This document shows positions 1 to 5,560 of a DNA stretch of 6,545 nucleotides, piece after piece. How positions within the stretch are numbered: position 1 is the stretch's first letter; every line of letters starts with the position of its first letter. A program made the position numbers and the translations under genes. Origin of the DNA: Desulfatibacillaceae bacterium (lineage in GTDB: Bacteria; Desulfobacterota; Desulfobacteria; Desulfobacterales; Desulfatibacillaceae). The DNA lies in NCBI GenBank assembly GCA_030018745.1, contig JASEHB010000146.1, positions 1 to 6,545 on the forward strand, read 5' to 3'. The notes below the pieces were generated by a model. That model saw only the letters and a program-made list of their open reading frames with translations, was not told where the DNA came from and ran no database searches.

Positions 1-60
1 GGAAGATACGCCGAGGCAGAGCCCCTGTACAAGAGGGCGCTTGCCATAAAAGAGGCATAA
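1..60 (+). CDS. TPR-repeat protein, C-terminal end (partial)
   Basis: The window opens in frame inside a gene and reads 19 residues, GRYAEAEPLYKRALAIKEA, to a TAA at 58-60. This is a clear tetratricopeptide helix pair of the kinesin-light-chain type (G-x-Y-A-E-A-x-x-L-Y-x-R-A-L-A-I-x-E). Such repeats form superhelical protein-binding scaffolds, and their partner cannot be read from the repeat. The protein ends right after the second helix of the repeat, with no capping domain. The rest of the gene lies left of the window, so total length and any N-terminal domain are unknown. The esterase gene starts 6 bp after this stop, so the two are probably co-transcribed. Confidence 0.8.
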   Translation, partial: GRYAEAEPLYKRALAIKEA

Positions 61-66
61 AAAACC

Positions 67-1050
67 ATGAACAGAAGAAAAATAATCAGCAAAATTCAGC
101 GCAGAGCTTTTGAAGGCTTTTTCCAGGGCCTTGCCTTTGCAGCGGATTCTTCCAAGCGCCAGAAAAAGGCGCAAAAAATCTGCTCTGTAACAAACAATGC
201 GCCCTATTGCCCGGATGCAAATCCCGCCCGGACTCTGGACATCTACCGCAGAATTGACAAGGACGGCCCCATGCCTGTCCTTATTTACATACACGGCGGC
301 GGCTTCACCCTTTGCTCCAAGGAGACCCACCGGGCCATTGCAAGGGCCTATGCCTATTACGGCGGCTTTGTTGTCTTTAACATGGACTACCGGCTGGCCC
401 CGCGCCACCCCTATCCTGCTGCCATTGAAGATGCCTGCCTGGCATATGAGTGGGTTGTTGCAAACGCGCCGCGCTTTGGCGGGGACTTATCCCGCATTGT
501 TGTCGCCGGGGAATCCGCCGGTGGCAACCTTGCCCTGGCTTTGAGCGTGGCCGCCACCCACAAGCGGCCGGAACCCTTTGCGCAAAGGGCCTGGAATGCC
601 GGCATTGCGCCCAAAGCCGCGCTGATTTTATGCGGACTTTTGCAGGTAAGCGATCCGGCCCGCTTTGCCCAAAAGCATCCGGGTCTAACCGAGCCTATGC
701 TGTCTTGGAGTTTGCAGACAGTCGGCGATGTTTCCCGCGCCTATTTAGGCCGGGAATGCAACTCAAAAAGCGAAATGCCAAGCCTTGCAGACCCTCTTTT
801 GATTATGGAATCAGATGCCCTGCCCGACCGGCCTTTCCCTTCCGTCTTTGCAATGGTTGGCACCCGCGACATCCTGCTGGATGATACAAAAAGGCTGGAG
901 CAGGCCTTGATCATTAAGAATATGGATCATCTTGCGCGCTATTACCAGGGAGAGGGCCATGCCTTCCAGGCCATACCCTGGCGCAAACAGGCCATGCAAT
1001 TCTGGCGGGACAACTTTGAATTTCTGGCCCAAAGGCTAAAGCAGGATTGA
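67..1050 (+). CDS. Alpha/beta hydrolase, hormone-sensitive-lipase (family IV) esterase/acetylhydrolase
   Basis: This 327-residue protein is probably a serine hydrolase acting on short acyl or acetyl esters; the substrate cannot be told. Family landmarks are all present. The oxyanion-hole motif HGGGF is at 76-80. YRLAPRHPYPAAIED, a hallmark stretch of the HSL family, follows at about 107-121. The nucleophile elbow GESAG is at 148-152, with Ser150 as nucleophile. Asp268 (in GTRDILLDD) and His298 (in GEGHAF) complete the triad. Length is normal for the family. The N-terminus is basic and lacks a convincing signal peptide, so the enzyme is probably cytoplasmic. The ATG at 67 lies 6 bp after the TPR stop, and an AGAGG at 50-54 is the only nearby Shine-Dalgarno-like site, suggesting coupled translation. 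The stop TGA directly abuts the stop of the convergent antiporter gene. Family assignment is secure; the reaction is not. Confidence 0.93.
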   Translation: MNRRKIISKIQRRAFEGFFQGLAFAADSSKRQKKAQKICSVTNNAPYCPDANPARTLDIYRRIDKDGPMPVLIYIHGGGFTLCSKETHRAIARAYAYYGGFVVFNMDYRLAPRHPYPAAIEDACLAYEWVVANAPRFGGDLSRIVVAGESAGGNLALALSVAATHKRPEPFAQRAWNAGIAPKAALILCGLLQVSDPARFAQKHPGLTEPMLSWSLQTVGDVSRAYLGRECNSKSEMPSLADPLLIMESDALPDRPFPSVFAMVGTRDILLDDTKRLEQALIIKNMDHLARYYQGEGHAFQAIPWRKQAMQFWRDNFEFLAQRLKQD

Positions 1051-1064
1051 CTACCCGGCCAGAA
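1022..1064. repeat. Inverted repeat spanning the convergent stop codons
   Basis: TTCTGGCC (1022-1029) and GGCCAGAA (1057-1064) are perfect 8-bp inverted arms separated by 27 bases. The loop holds both stop codons (TGA 1048-1050 and, on the other strand, TAG 1053-1051). There is no intergenic space for a normal terminator. The hairpin would form in either transcript, but neither side carries a T-tract. It could act as a bidirectional RNA 3' structure or be a chance consequence of coding sequence. The repeat is seen; the function is a guess. Confidence 0.35.
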
Positions 1065-2013
1065 GAAAAGCGATGTATCCGGCATAGCAGGCAAGCAGAA
1101 ATGCCCCTTCCCAGCGGTTTATGCGGCCCGGCCGTTTGGAAAATCCGGCCCCGAAAAGAAAAAGCACAAGGGTAAGGAAACCCATGACCGGCATATCCCG
1201 CCAAAGGACTTCCGGTGCAATGCCCATGGGCCGGATGGCCCCTGCAATGCCCACAACCGCAAGGGTGTTGAAAAGGTTTGAGCCTATCACATTGCCGATT
1301 GCAATGTCCGGCTCGCCCTTGCGCACCGCTGCAATTGAAGATGCCAGTTCCGGCAGCGAGGTTCCCACAGCAACAACGGTAAGCCCGATAACCAGATCCC
1401 CAACTCCCAAGCTGTGAGCCACCTGGACAGCGCCCCACACCAGAAGCCTGGATGATGCAAGAAGAACCAAGAGGCTTACAAAGACCAGGAAAAGCGATTT
1501 GGCAAGAGGCGGGCCGTCCGTGTTTTTTTTAATACCGCCAGGGCAGTCCAAAACAGCGGCCCCCTGACCCAATCCCTGAAGAATGGCCACCGCCAGAAGC
1601 GCGGTAAAAACAGCCAGCAGGGCAAAGGCGTTGCCCCGCGAAAGCTCGTGGTCCATAAGCAGCAGGAAGGAAAACCCAGTTACAACGGCAAGGGCCGGTA
1701 ATTCCCTGCGAATAATGCCTGACTGGAAGGCAAGAGGAGCCATGAGCGCGGTGATGCCCAGGATAAGGCCTATGTTGGCTATGTTGGAGCCGTATGCATT
1801 GCCCACAGCAATGCCGGGGCTGCCGGACAGGGCTGCCAGGGCTGAAACGGCAATCTCCGGAGCAGATGTTCCAAAGCCCACAACAACCATGCCCACAAGA
1901 AGAGGCGGCACGCCAAGCCTTTGGGCAAGGCAGACCGAGCCTTCCACAAAGCGCCCTGCGCTTACAATCAGCAAAAACAGCCCGCAAATCACGGCAAGGA
2001 AGGCAGGAATCAT
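1051..2013 (-). CDS. CaCA-family Ca2+/Na+ (cation) antiporter, YrbG-like
   Basis: This 320-residue inner-membrane antiporter probably exchanges Ca2+ for Na+ or H+. It has the two inverted alpha repeats of the cation/calcium antiporter superfamily: GTSAPE at 48-53 with GNAYGSN at 71-77, and GTSLPE at 217-222 with GNVIGSN at 240-246. The ion-binding glutamates (Glu53, Glu222) are therefore kept. Hydrophobic segments fill both halves, consistent with the 5+5 helix layout, and a short charged loop near the middle separates them. Length matches typical bacterial members of about 320 residues. I chose the ATG at 2013. A TTG at 2025 would add four residues (MVNK), and neither start has a clear Shine-Dalgarno. 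The gene is convergent with the esterase and abuts its stop. A weak promoter candidate lies about 50 bp upstream. Cation specificity cannot be settled from sequence. Confidence 0.93.
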   Translation of the reverse strand: MIPAFLAVICGLFLLIVSAGRFVEGSVCLAQRLGVPPLLVGMVVVGFGTSAPEIAVSALAALSGSPGIAVGNAYGSNIANIGLILGITALMAPLAFQSGIIRRELPALAVVTGFSFLLLMDHELSRGNAFALLAVFTALLAVAILQGLGQGAAVLDCPGGIKKNTDGPPLAKSLFLVFVSLLVLLASSRLLVWGAVQVAHSLGVGDLVIGLTVVAVGTSLPELASSIAAVRKGEPDIAIGNVIGSNLFNTLAVVGIAGAIRPMGIAPEVLWRDMPVMGFLTLVLFLFGAGFSKRPGRINRWEGAFLLACYAGYIAFLLAG

Positions 2014-2065
2014 CTTATTGACCAAACAAGGCCGATTTAAGGGTAGGTTTTCATTCCCAGTGCAT

Positions 2066-2095
2066 TTTAAATTGGCTGCGCCCTGTTCCAGGCAA
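2066..2095 (-). promoter_or_regulatory. Candidate sigma70-type promoter for the antiporter gene
   Basis: On the minus strand, TTGCCT (2095-2090, 4/6 to TTGACA) and TTTAAA (2071-2066, 4/6 to TATAAT) are separated by 18 bp. They sit about 50 bp upstream of the antiporter ATG, in the 116-bp gap behind the lipid-kinase stop. This is a weak match offered only because the position is right. I see no convincing terminator for the lipid-kinase gene in the same gap, so read-through from it is equally possible. Confidence 0.25.
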
Positions 2096-2129
2096 TCGGG
2101 GAGGCCAGGGTAAACTTTTGGAAAAAGCG

Positions 2130-3095
2130 TTAAGGCATTATAGCCATTACCCGGCCCGAAATTTTAAAGTCCAGAATCCGCTGGCCCGTAATGGCGTGTA
2201 CAGGCCTCTCGCCATCAAGCTGGTAAAAGGTTCTCCCGCCAAGATGCACCTGGAGGTGATCGGTCTGAAACTGAATCATGCCAGGGCACAGAACATCAAG
2301 AGGTCTGCGGAAAAACCGGGTGAGGTGCATGGACCACCATTCCCGCAGGTGCGAGATTACCGTGACCTCGAACTTTCCATCCCCCATGTCCGCCTTTGAG
2401 CTGATAAGGGAGCCTCCGGCATACACCGGCGTGTTGGTTACAAGTATGCCCCGGCTTCCTGCAGGCACATTGAGCACCTTGTAGTTGCCATTGGAATCGG
2501 AAAATTTGAGCTTATAGGGAAAGGGTATGGAATAGGCAAGGTTTCTCATGGCCAGAAGGCCATAAAGGGTGTTGTTGACAATTATCCTCACCCTGGCCGC
2601 GGGCTGCATGGCTTTGGGCCTCAACTCATTGAAAATATTGGATGTGCGGGCATCGCTGCCTGCCCCGAAGTAACCTGCGCAAAGGCTTTGGCCGTTGACT
2701 TCCATAACATCAATGGGCTTGGCCTTGGCCTTTAAAATGACTGCCAACGCCCGGTTTATGCCGCCCTGCTTGAGCAGGGCGAACATTCCCAACGAGCGGG
2801 CCATGTCATTGCCCACGCCATAGGGCAGGATGCCAAGCTTTGGAACCTTTTTCATGCGGGCTACGGCCTGCATGATGCCGCCAAATGTGCCGTCCCCGCC
2901 CACACCCACAAGAACTTCGTAATGAGGGGCCAGCTTTTTTACCTGGGCGGCAATGTCAACTCCGGTAAAGGCCGTGTCGTAATGCTCGGCCCCCACTCCG
3001 CCCTGGTGCAGGGCGCTCTTTATGCGGGCCTCAAGCACAGGGCCAGGAGAGCTTCCGGAAACCGGATTGATGAGAAACAGTATCTTTTTTTTCAT
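2130..3095 (-). CDS. Diacylglycerol kinase catalytic-domain (lipid kinase) family protein
   Basis: This 321-residue soluble or peripheral enzyme is expected to transfer ATP phosphate to a lipid hydroxyl such as diacylglycerol; the true substrate is unknown. The DAGK catalytic domain starts at once with MKKKILFLINPVSG (1-14). The nucleotide motif GGDGT follows at 66-70 and LPYGVGNDMAR at 90-100. The C-terminal half carries a DG-KFEVTVIS stretch and QLDGE near the end, as in the beta-sandwich lipid-binding domain of YegS/DgkB relatives. Length is typical. A longer frame begins at TTG 3173, or ATG 3170, and would add about 26 residues. I prefer the ATG at 3095, because AGGCGG (3110-3105) sits 9 bases upstream and the family fold begins there. 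The residues after GGDGT are FGG rather than the usual bacterial NE pattern. The neighbours give no pathway hint. Confidence 0.9.
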   Translation of the reverse strand: MKKKILFLINPVSGSSPGPVLEARIKSALHQGGVGAEHYDTAFTGVDIAAQVKKLAPHYEVLVGVGGDGTFGGIMQAVARMKKVPKLGILPYGVGNDMARSLGMFALLKQGGINRALAVILKAKAKPIDVMEVNGQSLCAGYFGAGSDARTSNIFNELRPKAMQPAARVRIIVNNTLYGLLAMRNLAYSIPFPYKLKFSDSNGNYKVLNVPAGSRGILVTNTPVYAGGSLISSKADMGDGKFEVTVISHLREWWSMHLTRFFRRPLDVLCPGMIQFQTDHLQVHLGGRTFYQLDGERPVHAITGQRILDFKISGRVMAIMP

Positions 3096-3100
3096 AAAAT

Positions 3101-3110
3101 CCCGCCGCCT
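3101..3110 (-). promoter_or_regulatory. Shine-Dalgarno-like site fixing the lipid-kinase start
   Basis: On the minus strand AGGCGGCGGG contains AGGCGG (3110-3105, 5/6 to AGGAGG) 9 bases before the ATG at 3095. No comparable site precedes the upstream TTG 3173 or ATG 3170, so this supports the shorter protein. Confidence 0.5.
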
Positions 3111-3408
3111 TTTGCCATTGAATAAGGATGGCCTTATGCCTCTTGAGGTTGTATCAGGCAATCCGGCCATCAATAAAATCAGGAATAAAAATTTTTACCA
3201 AAAATTCTGGCTGCATTTTTTTAACAAAGAGGCCGCCTCTCTCCGGCCAAAGCGCACCATATCAAAGGCAGACAGGTTGAATATGCTTGTCGTTATGGCG
3301 CTGCCCAAAAAGCAGGCAAAAAGCTTGTTCCCCCAAAAAAAGCCCCTGTTCTAGAAACATTGCAACACATGGTTTGTCAAGATTATTGCAACTTGAGTGC
3401 CTAAAACC

Positions 3409-3438
3409 AAGGCAAAAGCAAAGGCGGCTTTTTGCCTT
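3409..3438 (-). terminator. Terminator-like hairpin after the RsbW-like gene
   Basis: Perfect 9-bp arms AAGGCAAAA (3438-3430 read on the minus strand) and TTTTGCCTT (3417-3409) enclose a 12-base loop. They begin at the very end of the 3439-3870 gene. The following minus-strand bases are GGTTTTAG, a short and imperfect U-tract. Position and a perfect stem support a terminator. The stem is A/T-rich and the T-run is weak, so efficiency is doubtful. Confidence 0.5.
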
Positions 3439-3870
3439 TCAAGGAAACTGAGTGTAGCGGCGGGTCATGGTAAGAATATTGTTGCCATCTATTGTGCGGT
3501 ATTCAACGCTGTCCATTATCTGCTGAATTATGTAAAGGCCCATGCCGGATTCAGGAAGGCTGAAAATGTCCTTGGGGTCAAAATTTAGGGTGCGTTTTGT
3601 GAGCCGTCCCATGGAATGGCCGTCATCGCAGACATCAAACTGGACATATTCTGCCCCGGCTGTAACCACAACCGTTACCATGCGGGATTCATCAAAGCGA
3701 TAGGCGTGTTTGATAACATTGTTCAGGGCTTCAACAACGCAGGTTTCCAACTGGTGGGCATCAAGCTCGGAAAAGGCAAGATGCGCACAGATGCGGTTTA
3801 CTGCAAGCCCCACCATGAAGACATTTTTCAGATCCGCCTCAATGGTGAATATTATGCGCCGCTGGGCCAT
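3439..3870 (-). CDS. RsbW/SpoIIAB-like serine kinase, HATPase_c_2 (anti-sigma regulatory factor type)
   Basis: This 143-residue protein is a single GHKL ATPase domain of the anti-sigma-factor kinase type. Such proteins phosphorylate STAS-domain antagonists and may bind a sigma factor. The N box VVEALNNVIKHAY (45-57) has the likely catalytic-base Glu47, Mg-binding Asn51 and His55. The G1-like motif is DDG at 82-84, and G2 is SGMGL at 108-112. Length is normal for the family. The ATG at 3870 is supported by a strong Shine-Dalgarno, AAAGGAG (3883-3877), 6 bases upstream. No transmembrane or sensor region is present, so the protein is cytosolic. Neither a STAS antagonist, a PP2C phosphatase nor a sigma factor is encoded beside it, although these often neighbour such genes. 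A terminator-like hairpin follows directly and a candidate extended -10 lies about 145 bp upstream, so it looks monocistronic. Confidence 0.88.
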   Translation of the reverse strand: MAQRRIIFTIEADLKNVFMVGLAVNRICAHLAFSELDAHQLETCVVEALNNVIKHAYRFDESRMVTVVVTAGAEYVQFDVCDDGHSMGRLTKRTLNFDPKDIFSLPESGMGLYIIQQIMDSVEYRTIDGNNILTMTRRYTQFP

Positions 3871-4014
3871 GCCCTGCTCCTTTGGAACGGCTCTTTAGGT
3901 CGCAGCCAACACAGACAAGGGAAAGCGCCTTTAAGAAGCCTTTCTGCCTGCAAGGGCCTTTAGCTGGTTTGCATGGGGCATAAAAGATTCTGTCTAAAGG
4001 CGACTTTAAAAGGT

Positions 4015-4023
4015 TTTATACCA
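4015..4023 (-). promoter_or_regulatory. Candidate extended -10 upstream of the RsbW-like gene
   Basis: The minus strand reads TGGTATAAA (4023-4015): a TATAAA hexamer (5/6) with the TGn extension. No good -35 lies 16-18 bp upstream. Transcription from here would give a leader of roughly 140 bases. The rest of the 266-bp gap (3871-4136) contains several scattered GCCTTT/AAAGGC copies and the Shine-Dalgarno of the kinase gene. I see no gene in it. Confidence 0.3.
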
Positions 4024-4136
4024 TTAAAAACAGCGCCGGAAAAGCCCTGCATGATTTTGGCGGTTTTACGGTTTTTTTGGCCGGTGTCTGGCAATTCTGT
4101 CAAATACCCGTAAGGAAAGACTCAAAGGAAGGCCTT

Positions 4137-4529
4137 TTACCAACGCTCTGGCGGGTTGTTTTTTGCACGCCAGGCAGCAAATGCGTTGACAATGCGGCCC
4201 AACAGCGTTGCAAGAAGGATAAGGGCAAGAACAACACCCAGGGGCACGGCCAGCCACAGGGCCACCCGGAAGGCCAGATAGGCCACAGCCGCCAGAAAGG
4301 CCGCAAAGCCAAGAATAAAGGCCGCCACCACAAGGGTGAGGCATCCCGTGGCAAAGTCCTTGCCCAGCATCAGGCCCGTATTTCTTGAAGGGCCTGGCCC
4401 CACCCGCTCATGCCCATTGCCGGAAAGAACAAAAGGGTCCTTTTCGGCCCCCGCCCCATCAGGGGGCCTTTGCCCGCTCTTTTCCGCCGGGCCTTTTGGG
4501 GAGCCTTTTTGGGGGCTGTTTTGGGCCAT
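4137..4529 (-). CDS. Small membrane protein of unknown function
   Basis: I do not recognise this 130-residue protein. Residues 1-50 are rich in Pro, Gly, Lys and Ser and look disordered (for example SPQKGSPKGPAEKSGQRPPD). Two long hydrophobic segments follow at about 60-87 and 89-111, then a basic tail with WRAKNNPPERW. This suggests an inner-membrane hairpin with both ends on the cytoplasmic side, judging by the positive tail. The ATG at 4529 is preceded by only a loose purine-rich GAAAGAAGAA. It starts 30 bp after the radical SAM stop on the same strand with no terminator between, so the two are probably one operon. Several other frames stay open across this low-complexity stretch. The hydrophobic segments, the start position and the operon spacing favour this frame. 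Confidence 0.65.
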   Translation of the reverse strand: MAQNSPQKGSPKGPAEKSGQRPPDGAGAEKDPFVLSGNGHERVGPGPSRNTGLMLGKDFATGCLTLVVAAFILGFAAFLAAVAYLAFRVALWLAVPLGVVLALILLATLLGRIVNAFAAWRAKNNPPERW

Positions 4530-4559
4530 ATTCTTCTTTCGGTTTCAGTTTCGGGCTGC

Positions 4560-5429
4560 CTAAAGCGCCCTTGCCCATTCAGGCCGCAGGCCAACCTTGC
4601 CTTCCAGGGCCTCTTGAATAAGGGCAAGGGTTTTTTCCTTGTCCCTGGGCAGCCTTGCCCTTATGGGCAGGTAGTTGGATGCGTGGTTGGCATGAAAAAG
4701 CCCGTTTGTGAGGTTTGTGTGGGCAATCATGGCGCCAAGCTCCTTTAAAAGCTCCTTTGGCCCCATCATCTCAAACTCGCCGCGCTCGTGCTGGTCCCAC
4801 ATGGGCGTTCCAGGGCACAGCATCAAGGACAATGCGCCGACGAATTCCGGATCAATGGCGGAAAGAACTTCTCCTGTGGCCTTTGCGTGCTCAAAGGAGC
4901 GCTCTGGCCCCGCAAGGCCCAAAAGAACGGTTATGGAAAGAGCTATTCCCGCCTCCCGGCACTTGCGGCCCTGCTCTATCATGGCAGCGCTGTCCGCGCC
5001 CTTGCACACGGCCTTTAGCGTTACATCATCGCCCGTTTCAAGGCCCATGTAGGCTATTTTAAGGCCAAGCTCCCTTAACCTTTTAAGCTCTTCAAGGCTT
5101 TTCATGGAAAGGCTTTTGGCGTTGGCGTAAGTACCCACCCTCGTAACCTGCGGAAGATGCTCGCGGATGCCTTCCAGAATTTTTTCAAGGCGCTTCTGGG
5201 GAATAATGAGAGCATCGCCGTCACAAAGAAAAGCCCTGCTCTGGCGGCGGCAGTATTGTGCAGCCCATTTGATGTCCGAAAAAATTATTTCGTCAGACTT
5301 TATTTTGAACCGTTGACCCTTGTAAGCCGCGCAGAATGTGCACTTGTTGCGCGAGCAGCCTGTTGTGACCTGTAAAAGTATACTGTCCGCCTCGCTTGGC
5401 GGGCGAATCATGTTGCCTTCGTAATGCAT
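4560..5429 (-). CDS. Radical SAM protein with CX4CX2C cluster motif
   Basis: This 289-residue protein is a radical SAM enzyme: a 4Fe-4S cluster would cleave S-adenosylmethionine to start radical chemistry, on an unknown substrate. The cluster motif is in TTGCSRNKCTFCAAYKG, with Cys25, Cys30 and Cys33. The spacing is therefore C-x4-C-x2-C, one residue longer than the canonical C-x3-C-x2-C. Downstream are LCDGDALIIP (about 68-77), YANAKSL, AYMGLETGDD and SITVLLGLAG, all fitting the beta strands of the SAM barrel. The N-terminus MHYEGNMIRPPSEADS matches what I recall of a COG1032-like family, so I keep the ATG at 5429. An in-frame ATG at 5411 has GAAGG just upstream and is the alternative. No extra C-terminal cysteine cluster is obvious. 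The small membrane gene follows after 30 bp. No partner identifies the substrate. Confidence 0.9.
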   Translation of the reverse strand: MHYEGNMIRPPSEADSILLQVTTGCSRNKCTFCAAYKGQRFKIKSDEIIFSDIKWAAQYCRRQSRAFLCDGDALIIPQKRLEKILEGIREHLPQVTRVGTYANAKSLSMKSLEELKRLRELGLKIAYMGLETGDDVTLKAVCKGADSAAMIEQGRKCREAGIALSITVLLGLAGPERSFEHAKATGEVLSAIDPEFVGALSLMLCPGTPMWDQHERGEFEMMGPKELLKELGAMIAHTNLTNGLFHANHASNYLPIRARLPRDKEKTLALIQEALEGKVGLRPEWARAL

Positions 5430-5440
5430 GATTTTTAACC

Positions 5441-5468
5441 AGGCCTTATAAAGCCAAGCAAAAGGCCT
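5441..5468 (-). repeat. Inverted repeat in the radical SAM leader
   Basis: On the minus strand AGGCCTT (5468-5462) and AAGGCCT (5447-5441) form a perfect 7-bp stem with a 14-base loop. It ends 11 bases before the radical SAM ATG, where a ribosome site would be expected. A third AGGCCTT is at 5541-5547. The inner arm also belongs to a 10-bp palindrome AAAGGCCTTT (5461-5470). Regulatory meaning is speculative. Confidence 0.35.
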
Positions 5469-5505
5469 TTGGCCCGCTTCCTTTCTTGCTGTTTGCCGGA
5501 CTTTG

Positions 5506-5528
5506 AAAAAATCCTTCCTGATAAAGGA
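5506..5528 (-). terminator. Weak terminator-like hairpin after the 5561-6409 gene
   Basis: On the minus strand TCCTT (5528-5524) and AAGGA (5516-5512) form a 5-bp stem with a 7-base loop, followed at once by a run of six T (5511-5506). An alternative TTCCT/AGGAA pairing overlaps it. It sits about 30 bp beyond the stop of the upstream gene and before the radical SAM gene. The T-run and position are good, but the stem is short. Confidence 0.4.
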
Positions 5529-5560
5529 ATTTGAAAAGTCAGGCCTTAAAAGAAACCTTG

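Larger units (their letters stand above)
3096..3438. other. 343-bp intergenic region upstream of the lipid-kinase gene
   Basis: I see no credible gene here on either strand. The open frames that cross it have no family-like sequence or ribosome site. It holds the Shine-Dalgarno-like site of the lipid kinase, A/T-rich stretches at about 3173-3227, and an interrupted palindrome AGAGGC-C-GCCTCT at 3228-3240. That palindrome overlaps a GGCCG/CGGCC inverted repeat (3231-3235 and 3244-3248). Two ATTGCAAC direct repeats (3359-3366, 3385-3392) flank a minus-strand TTGACA (3380-3375). A terminator-like hairpin next to the kinase stop (3409-3438) completes it. The minus-strand TTGACA has no good -10 at 16-18 bp, so I do not call a promoter. 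Confidence 0.5.

Noticed and set aside
914..1438. 174-codon minus-strand open frame crossing the esterase/antiporter junction
   Set aside because: It runs out of frame through the antiporter 3' half and antisense to the esterase; the Cys/Gly/His-rich composition is typical of a shadow frame.
1583..2113. 176-codon plus-strand open frame opposite the antiporter gene
   Set aside because: It is the antisense shadow of a clear CaCA transporter; its translation is rich in Arg, Pro and Ala with no domain-like pattern.
3228..3248. GC-rich inverted repeats AGAGGC-C-GCCTCT and GGCCG/CGGCC as a terminator
   Set aside because: The one-base centre of the first cannot form a hairpin, the second is only 5 bp, neither has a proper T-tract, and a better hairpin already abuts the upstream gene's stop.
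3022..3354. 110-codon plus-strand open frame in the gap upstream of the lipid kinase
   Set aside because: It starts antisense inside the kinase gene, has no ribosome site and no recognisable sequence pattern.
4370..4627. Open frames on both strands across the 5' part of the small membrane gene and the radical SAM 3' end
   Set aside because: They overlap better-supported genes, have Pro/Arg/Gly-rich translations typical of shadow frames in GC-rich low-complexity DNA, and lack family motifs.
5430..5560. Repeated AGGCCTT copies as a CRISPR or mobile-element remnant
   Set aside because: The copies are 7 bp, irregularly spaced, and similar GGCCTT strings occur throughout the window as part of the local base and codon bias.
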